A DNA stretch of 64,000 nt from Cronobacter universalis NCTC 9529 (GCF_001277175.1 NZ_CP012257.1:2728001-2792000); one strand, 5' to 3'. Shown: positions 17,194 through 31,998, counted from the first letter of the stretch. Notes: generated from the sequence alone by a model not told the origin. Translations and numbers: made by a program.

Positions 17194-17458
17194 CATTGAC
17201 TCCTGTGCGCAAAAAGCCTCCGCCCAAACAGACGGAGGCAACATTATTCTCATTGGTATATCGGGGGGCGTTAACGTTCGGAAAGAAGCGGTACGGCAGT
17301 TTTACATCGCGAAAAAGGGTGGCGAAACCGCTCAAATAGCGCCCGTGATCAAAACATAGCTCAAGGCGAAAGTTCCGCCAGAGCGGGCGCGTGGAAAGTT
17401 GACCCGCTGCGAATGCTCAACTACAGGATCTGTATCCCAGCGAAACAGGCGAGCCAGC

Positions 17459-18238
17459 ATGACCGTAAACACACCGCCGCTCATCGGCGTATTGATGTGT
17501 CAGAGTAATCAGGACGAGCAGTTAATCTTAACGGTGGAAAATCTTTATCTGGCGCCGCTTTATCACTCCGGCGCGGTGGCCATTCCCCTGCCCCACCATC
17601 TGGCGGACGATCCGCTCTACCTGGCGGCAGCGCTGAAATCGCTGAGCGGGATTTTTCTCCCCGGCAGCCCGTGCAACATTGAGCCGCACCACTACGGCGA
17701 AGAGGCGCAGGAGGCCAGTAACGATCCGGGGCGCGACAAACTGGCGCTGATGCTGGTGCGCCACGCGCTCAATACCGGCCTGCCGCTGCTTGGTTCATGC
17801 CGCGGCGTGCATGAGATGGCCGTCGCCACCGGCGGCAAGCTCTGGCGCCAACTGCATAACGTCGAAGGGCTGCGCGAGCATGAGGTCAACCCGAACGGCA
17901 GCCCGGAGGCGAAATTCGCGCCGGTGCACGGGCTTGAGATTACGCCCGGCGGCTGGCTCGACAGCTGGGTCGCGCCCGGTGAAACCGTGCGGGTGAATAC
18001 GCTGCATCAGCAGGGGATCCGCGAGGTGGGGCCCGGCGTGTTTATCGAAGCCCGCGCTGACGACGGGCTGATTGAGGCTATCAGTATCCCGGAGCACCCG
18101 TTCGCCTTCGGCGTACAGTGGCACCCGGAATGGGGCGCGCTGCACGACGAGCCGCTCTCAAAACAGATTTTCGACGCCTTTGTGGCCGCCTGCCGCGTCT
18201 GGCAGGCTGACCATCAGGCGCTTACTCCATTGGCATAA
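17459..18238 (+). CDS. PuuD-like gamma-glutamyl-GABA hydrolase (class-I glutamine amidotransferase fold)
   Basis: 259 residues from the ATG at 17459. PuuD releases GABA from gamma-glutamyl-GABA in the putrescine utilisation pathway. Visible are GIFLPGSPCNIEPHHYG, the nucleophile elbow LLGSCRGVHEM (C114), VATGGKLWRQLH and the His/Glu site FGVQWHPEW. Upstream in-frame codons from 17399 have no family match. The gene is divergent from the aminotransferase, and its last 17 bases overlap the end of yeeZ on the other strand. It is divergent enough from E. coli PuuD that a related peptidase C26 activity is possible. Confidence 0.85.
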   Translation: MTVNTPPLIGVLMCQSNQDEQLILTVENLYLAPLYHSGAVAIPLPHHLADDPLYLAAALKSLSGIFLPGSPCNIEPHHYGEEAQEASNDPGRDKLALMLVRHALNTGLPLLGSCRGVHEMAVATGGKLWRQLHNVEGLREHEVNPNGSPEAKFAPVHGLEITPGGWLDSWVAPGETVRVNTLHQQGIREVGPGVFIEARADDGLIEAISIPEHPFAFGVQWHPEWGALHDEPLSKQIFDAFVAACRVWQADHQALTPLA

Positions 18239-19046
18239 CCAGCGGGTTCGGGTAGAGATACTCAAACCCCAGTTCATGGCAAATCCGGTTGCCGTCAATC
18301 AGCTTGCCTTTGGTGCCTGCCGGGCTATCGCTAAAGCGCGGCGGCGCAAGGCCAAGCTGGCGCGCCATTACCGGGTAAAACTCCGCACGCGTCGGGTGCT
18401 GCGGGGCGCAGAGGTTATAAATATGCCCGCCTTTCGGCGACTGCAACAGGAGGGTAATGGCGCCGATCACATCTTCAAGATGCACAAGATTGACGCCATG
18501 TCCGCCGTTCGGGCCCGTTTTGCCTGCAAAGAAACGCCCCGGATGACGCCCTGGCCCCACCAGCCCCGCGAGGCGCAGAATATCAACGGACGTACCTGGC
18601 AAATTGTGCAGCCACTGTTCAAGCTCTCTTAACACGCGCCCGCTTTCAGTCACCGGATTCGCCGGCGTCGTTTCTTTGCAAATCCCTTCAACCTCACCAT
18701 ACACCGACGTGGAGCTGGTAAAGATAATCCGCGGGATCTGATGCGCCAGCGCGCTGTCCACCACCTGCTGCACCGCCTGCAAATAATAGTCGCCGTTGCC
18801 GCCGGTACGCCGCGCGGGCAGCGTCACCACCAGCGCGTCGGCGTTAAACAGCGCCTCCAGATCGTCGCTGTCGCACACCATTTCCGGCAACAGCTCCAGC
18901 TGATAGCTTTCGATACCGCACATGCGCGCGGCTTCCACGCCGTCGGCCGTGGTTTTGCTGCCGGCGACCTGCCAGCCCCGGGCGTTAAGCGCGAGCGCCA
19001 GCGGCATGCCCAACCACCCTAATCCGACAATCGCGACCTTTTTCAT
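18222..19046 (-). CDS. yeeZ: YeeZ, NAD(P)-dependent epimerase/dehydratase-like protein
   Basis: 274 residues, Rossmann fold with the dinucleotide site VAIVGLGWLGMPLA at residues 4-17. TSSTSVYGEVEG carries the SDR-type Ser/Tyr region, and DILRLAGLVGPGRHPGRFFAGK is typical of YeeZ. The physiological substrate is unknown. It lies directly upstream of and divergent from the his operon, the position of yeeZ in E. coli apart from the missing yefM-yoeB pair. An AGGAG-type site precedes the ATG. Confidence 0.9.
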   Translation of the reverse strand: MKKVAIVGLGWLGMPLALALNARGWQVAGSKTTADGVEAARMCGIESYQLELLPEMVCDSDDLEALFNADALVVTLPARRTGGNGDYYLQAVQQVVDSALAHQIPRIIFTSSTSVYGEVEGICKETTPANPVTESGRVLRELEQWLHNLPGTSVDILRLAGLVGPGRHPGRFFAGKTGPNGGHGVNLVHLEDVIGAITLLLQSPKGGHIYNLCAPQHPTRAEFYPVMARQLGLAPPRFSDSPAGTKGKLIDGNRICHELGFEYLYPNPLVMPME

Positions 19047-19157
19047 TGCTTTCTCCTGCTCCGTCTTTGCGCCTGCGTCTTTTCAGGCTACGCCAGCCGC
19101 CGCGGGCTGACAATTGGTGTAGTGAATATGAAAGGTTTTAATGATGAAAAAAAGCCC

Positions 19158-19187
19158 TTGCCTTCTCTGCCCGGTATGGTTTACGGT
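19158..19187 (+). promoter_or_regulatory. Probable hisp1 promoter of the histidine operon
   Basis: TTGCCT (19158-19163) and TACGGT (19182-19187) with an 18-base spacer occupy the same place, about 40 bases before hisL, as the E. coli his promoter (TTGCTT / TAGGTT). The -10 is poor, as in E. coli, where ppGpp stimulates it. Confidence 0.6.
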
Positions 19188-19225
19188 TAAGACAGATTTG
19201 AATAAGCATTCAACAAGAGAATTTT

Positions 19226-19276
19226 ATGACACGCGTTCAGTTTAACAACCACCACCATCACCATCATCCTGACTAG
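19226..19276 (+). CDS. hisL: his operon leader peptide HisL
   Basis: Sixteen residues, MTRVQFNNHHHHHHPD, preceded by CAAGAGA. The six successive His codons sense charged tRNA-His: ribosome stalling favours the antiterminator. E. coli HisL is MTRVQFKHHHHHHHPD with seven His, so one is replaced by Asn here. Confidence 0.97.
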   Translation: MTRVQFNNHHHHHHPD

Positions 19277-19338
19277 TCTTTCAGGCGATGTGTGCTGGAA
19301 GACGATCGGATCTTCCAGTGGTGCATGAACGCTAAGAG

Positions 19339-19372
19339 AGCCCCCGGAAGATCATCTTCCGGGGGCTTTTTT
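19339..19372 (+). terminator. his attenuator terminator
   Basis: Strong stem AGCCCCCGGAAGAT / ATCTTCCGGGGGCT with a one-base loop, followed by a T6 run, 50 bases before hisG. The upstream segment GATCGGATCTTCCAGTGGTG provides the competing antiterminator arm (ATCTTCC). Confidence 0.93.
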
Positions 19373-19421
19373 ATTGGGCGTTGGCAGACGAATTTAACGA
19401 GATCAACAAGGATAAGGCGAG

Positions 19422-20321
19422 ATGACAGACAACAACCGTTTACGCATAGCTATTCAGAAATCCGGCCGTTTAAGCGATGATTCGCGCGAACTGCTGGCCC
19501 GCTGCGGCATAAAAATTAATCTGCACACCCAGCGTCTGATCGCGCTGGCGGAGAATATGCCGATCGACATCCTGCGCGTGCGCGATGACGATATTCCGGG
19601 CCTGGTGATGGATGGCGTGGTCGATCTCGGCATTATCGGCGAAAACGTGCTGGAAGAAGAGTTGCTGACCCGCCGCGCCCAGGGCGACGACCCGCGCTAC
19701 TACACGCTGCGTCGCCTCGATTTCGGCGGCTGCCGCCTCTCGCTCGCCACACCCGTTGACGACGCCTGGGAAGGCCCGGAAAGCCTGAATAACAAACGTA
19801 TCGCCACCTCCTACCCGCACCTGCTCAAACGTTATCTCGATCAAAAAGGCGTGCAGTTTAAATCCTGCCTGCTGAACGGCTCGGTGGAAGTCGCGCCACG
19901 CGCCGGACTGGCCGACGCCATCTGCGATTTAGTTTCCACCGGCGCGACGCTTGAGGCCAACGGCCTGCGCGAAGTGGAAGTGATTTACCGCTCGAAAGCC
20001 TGCCTTATCCAGCGCGACGGCGAAATGCCTGCCGTGAAGCAGCAGCTTATCGACAAACTGCTGACCCGCATCCAGGGCGTTATCCAGGCGCGCGAATCGA
20101 AATACATCATGCTGCACGCGCCGACCGAGCGCCTCGATGAAGTGATTGCCCTGCTGCCGGGCGCCGAGCGTCCGACCATTCTGCCGCTGGCAGGCGATCA
20201 GCAACGCGTGGCGATGCACATGGTGAGCAGCGAAACCCTGTTCTGGGAAACCATGGAAAAACTGAAAGCGCTGGGCGCCAGCTCCATTCTGGTGCTGCCG
20301 ATTGAGAAGATGATGGAGTGA
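19422..20321 (+). CDS. hisG: ATP phosphoribosyltransferase HisG
   Basis: First and feedback-controlled step of histidine synthesis: ATP + PRPP to phosphoribosyl-ATP. 299 residues, E. coli length, with [16 protein letters not shown] at the N terminus, [14 protein letters not shown], and the PRPP-binding stretch [14 protein letters not shown] near residue 170. The C-terminal ACT-like regulatory domain ends in [19 protein letters not shown] precedes the ATG. First structural gene of the operon; its stop lies six bases before hisD. Confidence 0.98.
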   Translation: MTDNNRLRIAIQKSGRLSDDSRELLARCGIKINLHTQRLIALAENMPIDILRVRDDDIPGLVMDGVVDLGIIGENVLEEELLTRRAQGDDPRYYTLRRLDFGGCRLSLATPVDDAWEGPESLNNKRIATSYPHLLKRYLDQKGVQFKSCLLNGSVEVAPRAGLADAICDLVSTGATLEANGLREVEVIYRSKACLIQRDGEMPAVKQQLIDKLLTRIQGVIQARESKYIMLHAPTERLDEVIALLPGAERPTILPLAGDQQRVAMHMVSSETLFWETMEKLKALGASSILVLPIEKMME

Positions 20322-20326
20322 CCGCC

Positions 20327-23773
<3,447 letters not shown>

Positions 23774-23774
<1 letters not shown>

Positions 23775-24364
23775 TGAACGTGGTGATTCTGGATACCGGC
23801 TGCGCCAACCTGCACTCGGTACAGTCGGCGGTGCGCCGCCACGGCTATGAGCCGGTCGTGAGCCGCGACCCGGATGTGGTGCTGCGCGCCGATAAACTCT
23901 TTCTGCCCGGCGTCGGCACCGCTGAGGCGGCGATGCAGCAGATCATCGAGCGCGATCTGATCGATTTAATCAAAGCCTGTACCCAGCCGGTGCTGGGGAT
24001 CTGTCTCGGAATGCAGCTGCTCGGCAGCCGCAGCGAAGAGAGCAACGGGGTCGATCTGCTGGGCATCATTGATGAGCCGGTACCGAAGATGACCGACCAC
24101 GGCCTGCCGCTGCCGCATATGGGCTGGAACCGCGTGTATGCCAAAGCGGGCGACCGGCTGTTTCGCGGTATCGAAGATGGCGCCTGGTTTTACTTCGTGC
24201 ACAGCTACGCGATGCCGGTAAACGCCAGTACGATCGCACAGTGCACCTATGGCGAGGCGTTTACCGCCGCGGTGCAGAAAGATAACTTCTGGGGGGTGCA
24301 GTTCCACCCGGAACGCTCAGGAGCCGCGGGCGCGCAGCTGCTGAAAAACTTCCTGGAGATGTAA
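23774..24364 (+). CDS. hisH: Imidazole glycerol phosphate synthase, glutaminase subunit HisH
   Basis: Supplies ammonia from glutamine to HisF. 196 residues from ATG 23774, preceded by AAGGAG; a GTG one codon upstream is unlikely. Class-I glutaminase triad: [10 protein letters not shown] carries the Cys and [10 protein letters not shown] the His and Glu. Start overlaps the hisB stop; the next gene begins directly after its own stop. Confidence 0.97.
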
Positions 24365-25853
<1,489 letters not shown>

Positions 25854-25860
<7 letters not shown>

Positions 25861-26465
25861 CAGAACAACAGCGGGCCCAACTGGACTGGGCAAAAACCGA
25901 CGGGCTGCTGCCGGTCGTGGTGCAGCATGCGGTTTCCGGCGAGGTGCTGATGCTGGGGTATATGAATCAGGACGCGCTGCGCGAAACCGAGCAGAGCGGC
26001 AAAGTGACGTTTTTCTCGCGCACCAAAGGACGCCTGTGGACCAAAGGCGAGACGTCGGGTCACTTTCTGAATGTGGTGAGCATTACGCCGGACTGCGATA
26101 ACGACACGCTGCTGGTGCTGGCTAACCCGATTGGCCCAACGTGCCATCTCGGCACCTCCAGCTGCTTTGGCGAGGCGCATCACCAGTGGCACTTCCTTTA
26201 TCAGCTTGAAGAGCTGCTGGCGTCACGTAAAACCGCGTCGCCGGAAAGCTCTTATACGGCGAAGCTTTACGCCAGCGGCACCAAGCGTATTGCGCAAAAA
26301 GTGGGTGAAGAAGGCGTGGAGACGGCGCTGGCCGCGACGGTACACGACCGCGACGAGCTGGTGAACGAAGCTTCCGACCTGATGTATCACCTGCTGGTCC
26401 TGCTTCAGGATCAGGAGCTCGATCTCAGCGCGGTGATTGAAAACCTGCGCGCAAGACACAAATAG
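25854..26465 (+). CDS. hisI: Bifunctional PR-AMP cyclohydrolase / PR-ATP pyrophosphatase HisI(E)
   Basis: Steps two and three of the pathway. 203 residues. N-terminal cyclohydrolase: [28 protein letters not shown], the metal-site DCDNDT and [13 protein letters not shown]-terminal pyrophosphatase (from about residue 110): [13 protein letters not shown] and [17 protein letters not shown] start overlapping the end of hisF by seven bases, as in E. coli. Last gene of the operon. Confidence 0.97.
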
Positions 26466-26484
26466 CCCTTCGGGAAACCCCCAT

Positions 26485-26513
26485 AAAAAAAGGCCGCGCG
26501 ATGCGGCCTTTTT
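26485..26513. terminator. Bidirectional terminator between hisI and wzzB
   Basis: GGCCGC / GCGGCC stem with A7 on the left and T5 on the right, lying between the converging hisI and wzzB. Confidence 0.9.
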
Positions 26514-26526
26514 GCTGACTGGCAGA

Positions 26527-27519
26527 TTAACGCAGCTGGCGGGCACTGTGTTCGCGGATCGCGTTACGAACAAGCACAATCCCCGAGCCAATTAACCCGC
26601 CCAACAGTACGGCGAGGACCAGCACCAGCGCGCGCTTCGGGCTATCGCGACGCAGCGGTTCGGTCGGCTTCATCACGTAGCGATACGCATGCAGCGAAGA
26701 TTCGTCGATTTTAAGCTTCGAGATATCCAGCAGATTCTGCTTGGTCTGGTAATACGCATCCGTAAAGACCAGCGGGCGCGTCGCTTCGTTTTTGATCATC
26801 GACGAGAGCGCCTCGCTGCCTAACAGGAACAGCGTATCTTGTGTGACCTCCTGCGCCTGCGGCATCTGCGGCGAGGTGACATTTGATTCCTGGGCGAATT
26901 TCAGCGCTTCAGCGATTTGTTTAATGCGCAGATCTTTCTGCTCCTGCGCCACTTTCTCCTGCGTGGAGAGCGACTCCTGCAGCTCTTTCGCACGGGCCGC
27001 CACGTTATCGGTGATGTCTTTGTTCAGCTCTTTGGCAATTTGCTCATCAACCAGCTGAATGTATTCCGCCAGCTTTTTCTGCGCCGCCTGCGCGGTTGCC
27101 CCCTGATAAGTGACTTTCAGCGGCAGCGGCTGGCCTTTTACCGCCGTATCGATAGTCAGCTGTTCAGGCTCCTGCTGGTTTTGCAGCGTTTCCGACAGGG
27201 CGGAAAACGCAGAGCTGAAGCGCCCTACCACGCGCTGCTGCACGTCGGTGACGTTCGGCGCGTTAGTGCCATACAGGATATTCATGGCGTTGTTGTAACC
27301 GGCAATCTGGCCGGCGTCCGGCATCGTCACGATAGCGGTCGACGTCCATTTTTCTTTCGCGACGAAAAGATAAAGCACGGCCAGAACAATCATCACGATA
27401 ATCGTCGCGATGATGGTGACTTTTCCCCTCCAGAGTTGCATCAGAAGGTCGATCAGATCGATTTGTTCCGGGTTCCCATTGCTGTGCTGTAAAACGTCAC
27501 CCTGAAATTCTTTGCTCAT
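26527..27519 (-). CDS. wzzB: WzzB, O-antigen chain-length determinant
   Basis: Inner-membrane polysaccharide co-polymerase that sets the modal O-chain length made by Wzy. 330 residues from ATG 27519 (AAGGA five bases upstream); an upstream ATG would add six residues. Two membrane segments (about 35-55 and 300-322) flank a large periplasmic coiled-coil domain. Signatures: PEQIDLIDLLMQLWRGK, KEKWTSTAIVTMPDAGQIAG, VAQEQKDLRIKQI, and the proline-rich MKPTEPLRRDSPKRA before the second membrane helix. In E. coli ugd lies between wzzB and gnd; it is absent here. Confidence 0.94.
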   Translation of the reverse strand: MSKEFQGDVLQHSNGNPEQIDLIDLLMQLWRGKVTIIATIIVMIVLAVLYLFVAKEKWTSTAIVTMPDAGQIAGYNNAMNILYGTNAPNVTDVQQRVVGRFSSAFSALSETLQNQQEPEQLTIDTAVKGQPLPLKVTYQGATAQAAQKKLAEYIQLVDEQIAKELNKDITDNVAARAKELQESLSTQEKVAQEQKDLRIKQIAEALKFAQESNVTSPQMPQAQEVTQDTLFLLGSEALSSMIKNEATRPLVFTDAYYQTKQNLLDISKLKIDESSLHAYRYVMKPTEPLRRDSPKRALVLVLAVLLGGLIGSGIVLVRNAIREHSARQLR

Positions 27520-27697
27520 AGAGTCCTTGTTTGTCATCTAATTATTATGAGAAAGCCACACCAGCCATGAGTGTAGATGCAAGCCATAATGATTGCATAG
27601 CGAAGCGCAAAAGAGAGCTGGGAAAAGACTGAAAAACAATGCGCTTACTGGCTACAGTTAAGGCGGCGGATAGCGCCTGGTGCTGACATCAGACGTA

Positions 27698-27726
27698 AAA
27701 AAAGCCCGGCGAAAACACCGGGCTTA
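27698..27726 (-). terminator. gnd terminator
   Basis: AAGCCCGG / CCGGGCTT stem with an eight-base loop just past the gnd stop, preceded on the plus strand by an A-run that becomes the U-run. Confidence 0.85.
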
Positions 27727-27746
27727 TCTTACAAATCAGTAAACGA

Positions 27747-29153
27747 TTATTCCATCCACTCGGTGTGGAATACGCCTTCTTTATCGGTGCGCTTATAGGT
27801 GTGCGCGCCGAAGTAATCGCGCTGCGCCTGAATCAGGTTTGCCGGCAGCACCGCAGAGCGGTAGCTGTCGTAGTACGCGATGGCAGCGGAGAAGGTCGGG
27901 GTCGGAATACCGTTCTGAACGGCGTAGGCCACCACATCGCGCAGCGCCTGCTGGTAATCATCAGCCGCTTTCTTGAAGTACGGCGCCAGCAGCAGGTTCG
28001 CGATGGACGGGTTCTCAGCGTACGCGTCCGTGATTTTCTGCAGGAACTGAGCGCGGATAATGCAGCCCGCACGGAAAATCTTCGCGATTTCGCCGTAGTT
28101 CAGATCCCAGTTGTGCTCTTCAGACGCGGCACGCAGCTGAGAGAAGCCCTGCGCGTAGGAAACGATTTTACCGAGGTACAGCGCGCGGCGGACTTTCTCG
28201 ATGAACTCGCCTTTATCGCCTGCGAACGGTTTCGCCTGCGGGCCGCTCAGCACTTTGGAGGCTGCGACACGCTGCTCTTTCAGGGAGGAGATGTAACGCG
28301 CGAAGACCGATTCAGTGATAAGAGACAGCGGTTCGCCGAGATCCAGCGAGCTCTGGCTGGTCCATTTACCGGTGCCTTTGTTCGCCGCTTCGTCGAGAAT
28401 CACGTCAACCAGGTATTTACCGTCTTCGTCTTTTTTGGTGAAGATGTCTTTAGTGATATCGATAAGGTAGCTGCTGAGCTCGCCTTCGTTCCACTCGGCG
28501 AAGGTTTTCGCCAACTCTTCGTTAGACAGGTTCAGACCATGTTTCAGCAGTGAGTACGCTTCAGCAATCAGCTGCATATCGCCGTATTCAATGCCGTTAT
28601 GCACCATCTTCACATAGTGACCCGCGCCATCCGGACCGATATAGGTTACACACGGCTCGCCTTCCGCTACGGCCGCGATCTCTTTAAGGATCGGCGCAAC
28701 CAGCTCATACGCTTCTTTCTGACCGCCAGGCATGATGGACGGGCCTTTCAGGGCGCCCTCTTCGCCACCGGAGACGCCAGTGCCGATAAAGTTGAAGCCT
28801 TCAGCCGACAGTTCGCGGTTACGACGGATAGTGTCCTGGAAGAACGTGTTGCCGCCATCGATGATGATGTCGCCTTTTTCCAGATACGGCTTGAGGGAAT
28901 CGATGGCCGCATCAGTACCCGCGCCTGCTTTCACCATCAGCAGGATACGGCGCGGGGTTTCCAGCGACTCGACAAATTCCTGAACGGTATAATAAGGAAC
29001 CAGTTTTTTGCCTGGATTTTCGGCAATCACTTCTTCGGTTTTGTCACGGGAGCGGTTGAATACGGAGACGGTATAACCACGGCTTTCAATGTTGAGCGCC
29101 AGGTTGCGCCCCATGACTGCCATACCGACGACGCCGATCTGTTGCTTGGACAT
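27747..29153 (-). CDS. gnd: 6-phosphogluconate dehydrogenase Gnd
   Basis: Decarboxylating NADP-dependent oxidation of 6-phosphogluconate to ribulose 5-phosphate. 468 residues, E. coli length. [20 protein letters not shown] (dinucleotide site, residues 5-24), [34 protein letters not shown] (catalytic Lys) and C-terminal [16 protein letters not shown]. Marks the downstream edge of the O-antigen locus; its base composition is backbone-like, unlike the genes to its right. gnd is often exchanged together with O-antigen loci. Confidence 0.98.
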   Translation of the reverse strand: MSKQQIGVVGMAVMGRNLALNIESRGYTVSVFNRSRDKTEEVIAENPGKKLVPYYTVQEFVESLETPRRILLMVKAGAGTDAAIDSLKPYLEKGDIIIDGGNTFFQDTIRRNRELSAEGFNFIGTGVSGGEEGALKGPSIMPGGQKEAYELVAPILKEIAAVAEGEPCVTYIGPDGAGHYVKMVHNGIEYGDMQLIAEAYSLLKHGLNLSNEELAKTFAEWNEGELSSYLIDITKDIFTKKDEDGKYLVDVILDEAANKGTGKWTSQSSLDLGEPLSLITESVFARYISSLKEQRVAASKVLSGPQAKPFAGDKGEFIEKVRRALYLGKIVSYAQGFSQLRAASEEHNWDLNYGEIAKIFRAGCIIRAQFLQKITDAYAENPSIANLLLAPYFKKAADDYQQALRDVVAYAVQNGIPTPTFSAAIAYYDSYRSAVLPANLIQAQRDYFGAHTYKRTDKEGVFHTEWME

Positions 29154-29264
29154 TACATACTCCTGTCAGGTGTGGTCACCGCGACTTGTGCGCGGCTTGA
29201 AAATGTATTGAAAATGTTAACTCATGATGCACACATGTAGATAGCGGAAGATGCGTTTCAGCTC

Positions 29265-29669
29265 TCACCAGTGCGGGAAGGCTTTCGCGTAAGCGGGATC
29301 GAATGGACCTTCTTTAACCTCCATCATTATGGCCTTCTCACTGACGCACTCGACACTGTGTATGTCGCCTGGAGAAAGTTCAACGATGCTCACCCCAGTA
29401 CCTTCACCTGCAAGAAATCGAGTGAGTATTTCCCCTTCACTATTGAAAAGAGTTACTTGTATCTGGCCCTGTAAGATCGTGAACATTTCCCATTGCTGAG
29501 GAAGCTCATGGTAGTGAGGTTCGACATAACTTCCTCTGACCATCGCTATCAGCAAGCGCTGTACTTTGTCCTGATGGGAATGATGGAGCAACAAATGCGA
29601 TCGCAAACGTTCAGAACTTTTTGCTTGTTCAAAAAGCACATCTAATTGCGAAGTTTCAATCAGGCGCAT
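29265..29669 (-). CDS. wbuC: WbuC-family cupin protein
   Basis: 134 residues, single cupin barrel: VEPHYHELPQQWEMFTILQG supplies the metal-binding His/Glu set and LSPGDIHSVECV the second motif. WbuC genes accompany fnlABC-wbuB in FucNAc-type O-antigen clusters such as E. coli O26. Its biochemical role is not established. Overlaps the end of wbuB by 10 bases and is the last gene before gnd. Confidence 0.85.
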   Translation of the reverse strand: MRLIETSQLDVLFEQAKSSERLRSHLLLHHSHQDKVQRLLIAMVRGSYVEPHYHELPQQWEMFTILQGQIQVTLFNSEGEILTRFLAGEGTGVSIVELSPGDIHSVECVSEKAIMMEVKEGPFDPAYAKAFPHW

Positions 29670-30868
29670 TGCGAAGCCTCCAGACGCATAACAATAGCCT
29701 GAGCAGCAGAATGCACTGAAAACTGTTCTTTTAACAAGGTATGCGCTCCTGCTCCCATTTGCTGGCGTAATGTGGCATCCATGAGTAACAACTTAGCGGA
29801 GTGATAAAGTTTGTCATCTTCACCATTCACATGGATAAAACCAGCGTTGTTATCATTGACAGTATCAAGCAAATCATTGCCAACATTAACACTACCTAAT
29901 ATCGGGAGTGACTCAACCATATATCCCAAGAGTTTCCCTGGAAAATTATGCGCTGAGTGTCTTGCTGAAAGAGAAAACAGACCGATATCCATTTCCGACA
30001 AAATAAATTTAAAAGCGTCTTGTTTAACGGAAGGCAAATAAGTGAAATTTTTTAAATTCCACTTTTTTGCTAAATTATTAATCAACTCGACTTCATCGCC
30101 CTGCCCGATAAAAAGAAAATGAGCTTGCGGATGAATACTCATCTTACGTGCAAGCCGCAAAAGATTAGACATATCTTGTGCATGCCCAATATTTCCACCA
30201 TAAAAAAAGATAACTTTATCTTCAAGTCCTAGTCTTTGGCGGAGAGAAACATAATTTTCCGGTAATGTTACAGGTTCAAGTGAAGCCCAGTTCCTTAATA
30301 CTTCACACGGATAGCCTTTATTGAGATTGCGGAAAAGCTCAAGATTCTTTTCAGACATGAGCCCTATTCGATCTGCATGTGCATAAGTTTTCTTTTCGAA
30401 TAAACGAAAATATTGCGCTATCACAGAGTCGTTTTTTATCATGCCCGCATCGATGACCCATTGAGGGAACAAATCACGTAAGATGAGATAAGCCGGACAC
30501 TGACAGTGAGCCTTGATTTTTTTTACAAGCCCCCCCCAAAAAATAGAGGGGGAGTAATAAACAATCCCATCAAAAGTATCGTGTTGCACACGATTTTTAA
30601 TTGAACGCCATGCTCGCCATGAGAGCAACGTTTCATTGATTGCGCGCAGAATTTTATTCACATCTTTAAGAGCGCCACTTTTAAAACGCCACGTTGTCAC
30701 ACCATCTACGTTATCTACTGAAAGCGCTTTATTGATAGTTGTATCTGGTGTAATTACGGTTACGTCATGTCCGTTTCTTAAAAACTCCTGTGCTAGCTCA
30801 TGAAACATTTTAGCGCCAACGCGTGTACTATTGGGCAAATAATCGTCTATGATTAACGCAAGCTTCAT
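29660..30868 (-). CDS. wbuB: WbuB-like glycosyltransferase, probable L-fucosaminyl transferase
   Basis: 402-residue GT-B (GT4) enzyme: [27 protein letters not shown] resembles WbuB, and the C-terminal half has VIFFYGGNIGHAQDM and FPGKLLGYMVESLPIL (nucleotide-sugar site). WbuB is thought to add FucNAc to the lipid-linked sugar, consistent with fnlABC immediately upstream. Shares one base with fnlC. On the coding strand codons near 30517-30537 contain G8 followed shortly by A8, prone to slippage. AT-rich relative to the backbone. Confidence 0.85.
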   Translation of the reverse strand: MKLALIIDDYLPNSTRVGAKMFHELAQEFLRNGHDVTVITPDTTINKALSVDNVDGVTTWRFKSGALKDVNKILRAINETLLSWRAWRSIKNRVQHDTFDGIVYYSPSIFWGGLVKKIKAHCQCPAYLILRDLFPQWVIDAGMIKNDSVIAQYFRLFEKKTYAHADRIGLMSEKNLELFRNLNKGYPCEVLRNWASLEPVTLPENYVSLRQRLGLEDKVIFFYGGNIGHAQDMSNLLRLARKMSIHPQAHFLFIGQGDEVELINNLAKKWNLKNFTYLPSVKQDAFKFILSEMDIGLFSLSARHSAHNFPGKLLGYMVESLPILGSVNVGNDLLDTVNDNNAGFIHVNGEDDKLYHSAKLLLMDATLRQQMGAGAHTLLKEQFSVHSAAQAIVMRLEASQCA

Positions 30869-31998
30869 TAATATTCTTTCCAGACCACTCTTTTAACGTA
30901 ATCAGTATAGGACTGAATAATCCTGACAACTTTGTCGGATACATTTGGCATAGAATAATCACTTACCTGTCTTAATAAGCGTTCTTCACCGCGTGGCTGG
31001 GCAGATAAGATTTCCAGAGCCTGTAATACACGATTGCATTCAAGTCCAACCATCATCACCGAGGCTTCTTCGAAGCCTTCCGGGCGTTCGTGAGCTTCGC
31101 GAATATTTAATGCTGGAAAATTCATAATAGACGACTCTTCCGTAATCGTTCCGCTATCAGACAGGACAGCTCTGGAATTTTTTTGCAAATGATTATAGTC
31201 GTGAAAACCCAGAGGTTTTAGCAATTGAATATTGGGGTGGAATTCAATACCTTGCTCGTTAATGCGTTTACGAGTCCGTGGGTGGGTCGATACAATGACG
31301 GGCAAATCATATTTTTCAGCGATGGTATTAAGAATGGTGGCTAATTTAACCAACTGCTTAGGTGAGTCGACATTTTCTTCGCGATGTGCACTGATAACAA
31401 AAAATTCTCCCACACGTAAGTTCAGGCGAGACAGCACATCAGAGTTGTCGATTTGTGGCATATAGTAGGAAAGTACTTCAAACATGGGGCTGCCGGTTTT
31501 AATGATTCTGTCCGGAGGCAGACCTTCAGCAAGGAGGTACTCACGCGCAATATCACTATAGGTCATATTAATATCGGCAGTGTGATCGACAATACGACGG
31601 TTAGTTTCTTCAGGAACGCGCTGATCGAAACAACGATTACCCGCTTCCATATGAAAAATTGGGATCTTACGGCGCTTAGCGGGAATGGCAGAAATACAGG
31701 AATTAGTATCACCCAAAACAAGCATTGCTTCAGGCATTTCTTTTTCAAGTACTTCGTCAACCTTTATGATGACTTGTCCAATTGTTTCCGCCGCATTTTT
31801 ACCAGCAGCATTTAAAAAATAATCTGGCTTACGTACACCTAAATCGTTGAAGAAAACTTCATTTAATTCATAATCATAATTCTGGCCAGTATGAACAATG
31901 ATATGTTCACAATATTGATCCAGCTTTGCTAAAACGCGTGATAACCGAATGATTTCTGGTCGGGTACCAACAACTGACATTACTTTCATTTTAATCAT
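30868..31998 (-). CDS. fnlC: FnlC, UDP-2-acetamido-2,6-dideoxy-L-talose 2-epimerase (UDP-L-FucNAc forming)
   Basis: 376 residues of the UDP-GlcNAc 2-epimerase family: [73 protein letters not shown] and [19 protein letters not shown]. Last step of UDP-L-FucNAc synthesis after FnlA and FnlB. The ATG overlaps the fnlB stop by one base (TAATG). Confidence 0.92.
   Translation of the reverse strand: MIKMKVMSVVGTRPEIIRLSRVLAKLDQYCEHIIVHTGQNYDYELNEVFFNDLGVRKPDYFLNAAGKNAAETIGQVIIKVDEVLEKEMPEAMLVLGDTNSCISAIPAKRRKIPIFHMEAGNRCFDQRVPEETNRRIVDHTADINMTYSDIAREYLLAEGLPPDRIIKTGSPMFEVLSYYMPQIDNSDVLSRLNLRVGEFFVISAHREENVDSPKQLVKLATILNTIAEKYDLPVIVSTHPRTRKRINEQGIEFHPNIQLLKPLGFHDYNHLQKNSRAVLSDSGTITEESSIMNFPALNIREAHERPEGFEEASVMMVGLECNRVLQALEILSAQPRGEERLLRQVSDYSMPNVSDKVVRIIQSYTDYVKRVVWKEY

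Noticed and set aside
19226..19276. His-tag-like coding sequence as a cloning artefact
   Set aside because: It is the natural hisL leader with attenuator and hisG directly downstream.
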